Shown: positions 63,236 through 64,000 of the stretch, in pieces
Numbering within the stretch: position 1 is the stretch's first letter
Layout of the letters: the number at the start of each line of letters is the position of its first letter
Origin: Anniella stebbinsi
Taxonomy: Eukaryota > Chordata > Lepidosauria > Squamata > Anniellidae
NCBI GenBank assembly: GCA_029215795.1
Contig: JARDYH010000003.1
Location: 170,388,382-170,452,381, forward strand
Length of the DNA: 64,000 nt
Direction of reading: 5' to 3'
Made by a program: the position numbers and the translations under genes
The notes under the pieces: generated by a model
The model's input: only the letters and a program-made list of their open reading frames with translations
Told to the model about the DNA's origin: nothing
Databases searched by the model: none

Positions 63236-64000
63236 CTCATGGCTGAGGGGACAGCCAGAACAAACAGATACATGTTCAATAAATACCTGAACACAGGTCA
63301 GCACTGAGGCATTTTTCCTATCTTAAGTTCAGTTCATCTCATTCCCACATTAATGAGGACTGCGTGTTTTAAAAAATGCACAAAATTTCATACATTTTGC
63401 ATGCATTTCTCCTAATACACTTGTATGCAATTTTTGCCTCATAAACACATTTTTGCAAGCAGTTTCCCCTAATATAACATATTTTTTAACATTCATTTCG
63501 CTAATATGCACATGTTTATTGAGTTATTTTTATATGTTTAAAATTATTTTCAAACCACCTTTACAGGTAGGAAAGTAAGTGCATTTTTTTTTTAAAAAAA
63601 ATCAGAACTCCATCGCAAAATTCAGAGAAGTGTGAAATTTGAACAATAATTGGTTTGTAGATAGTTCCAAAAGGCACAGTTAGGTCAGTTGACATTAAAA
63701 TGAGAACTGAATGCATTTCATTCCCCCACCCCCAAATCCATTCCCAGCTAGGAAAAGATGCTGAGGATGCACAGAAAGAGAAATGGCACCACCGAGGACC
63801 AAAAAAGCCAGGAACTTTCACCTTCTGTCTTACCAGCAGCCATGAGCTGACGATAATAAGTCTGGAGAGGTGTGGGGGGAAAGTATTAATTATTCACACT
63901 TACCTGAATGACAGTGGGCCTGTGTGCATGACACAATAGCCCATCATGGGTTAATTTATCCTCGAGGAGCTGCGGTGCATGCTGGCCATCAACTGGGGGC
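63236..64000. other. window end, nothing recognised
   Basis: AT-rich DNA; no gene or named repeat visible. Confidence 0.4.

Overview
The window is vertebrate nuclear DNA, most likely from a squamate reptile (lizard or snake). The reasons are a complete vertebrate-type intron/exon gene (PRDM13) and a dense litter of short palindromic repeats, tRNA-derived SINEs and CR1/L3-type LINE 3' tails of the kind I know from squamate genomes. The species assignment is an inference from repeat content, not a measurement. Nothing here is bacterial or viral.

The only protein gene I can support is PRDM13 on the + strand, in four coding exons: 26979-27122, 30314-30445, 30565-30685 and 44207-45906. All splice sites are GT/AG and phases join cleanly to give a 698-residue protein: an N-terminal PR (SET-like) domain, one C2H2 finger at about residue 139, a long low-complexity linker with two alanine runs, three more C2H2 fingers at about 551-630, and an acidic tail. 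Human PRDM13 is about the same length and has the same order. Its 5' end lies in a CpG island (about 26540-27500), and exon 4 is itself a second CpG-rich block.

Layout: 1-6.2 kb, repeats and intergenic DNA; 6.28-7.1 kb, an isolated CpG-rich unique block; 7.1-16.5 kb, repeats including a decayed LINE with an esterase-like ORF1 remnant; 16.6-17.8 kb, unique CpG-rich sequence with homeodomain/E-box motifs followed by a tract packed with TAAT cores; 19.55-20.9 kb, a second unique block; 21-26 kb, repeats; 26.1-27.1 kb, proximal upstream region, CpG island and exon 1; 27.1-44.2 kb, introns, with unique blocks at 28.65-29.0, 38.0-38.4 and 40.08-40.35 kb; 45.9-48.2 kb, probable 3' UTR with a hAT-like hairpin near its start and a cluster of polyadenylation signals near its end; 48.2-64 kb, downstream repeats, with a unique E-box-bearing block at 54.4-54.9 kb and an unusual CpG-saturated fold-back element at 55.21-55.57 kb.

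The biological theme is one developmental transcription factor in a gene-poor neighbourhood. The repeat-free islands upstream, in the introns and downstream are the natural candidates for its enhancers; in human, non-coding changes upstream of PRDM13 cause North Carolina macular dystrophy. No wholly new protein system is visible. The most notable unexplained signals are the CpG-rich fold-back element, the palindromic ~85-bp family that carries a consensus splice donor in many copies, the hAT-like hairpin in the probable PRDM13 3' UTR, and the upstream homeodomain-motif clusters.
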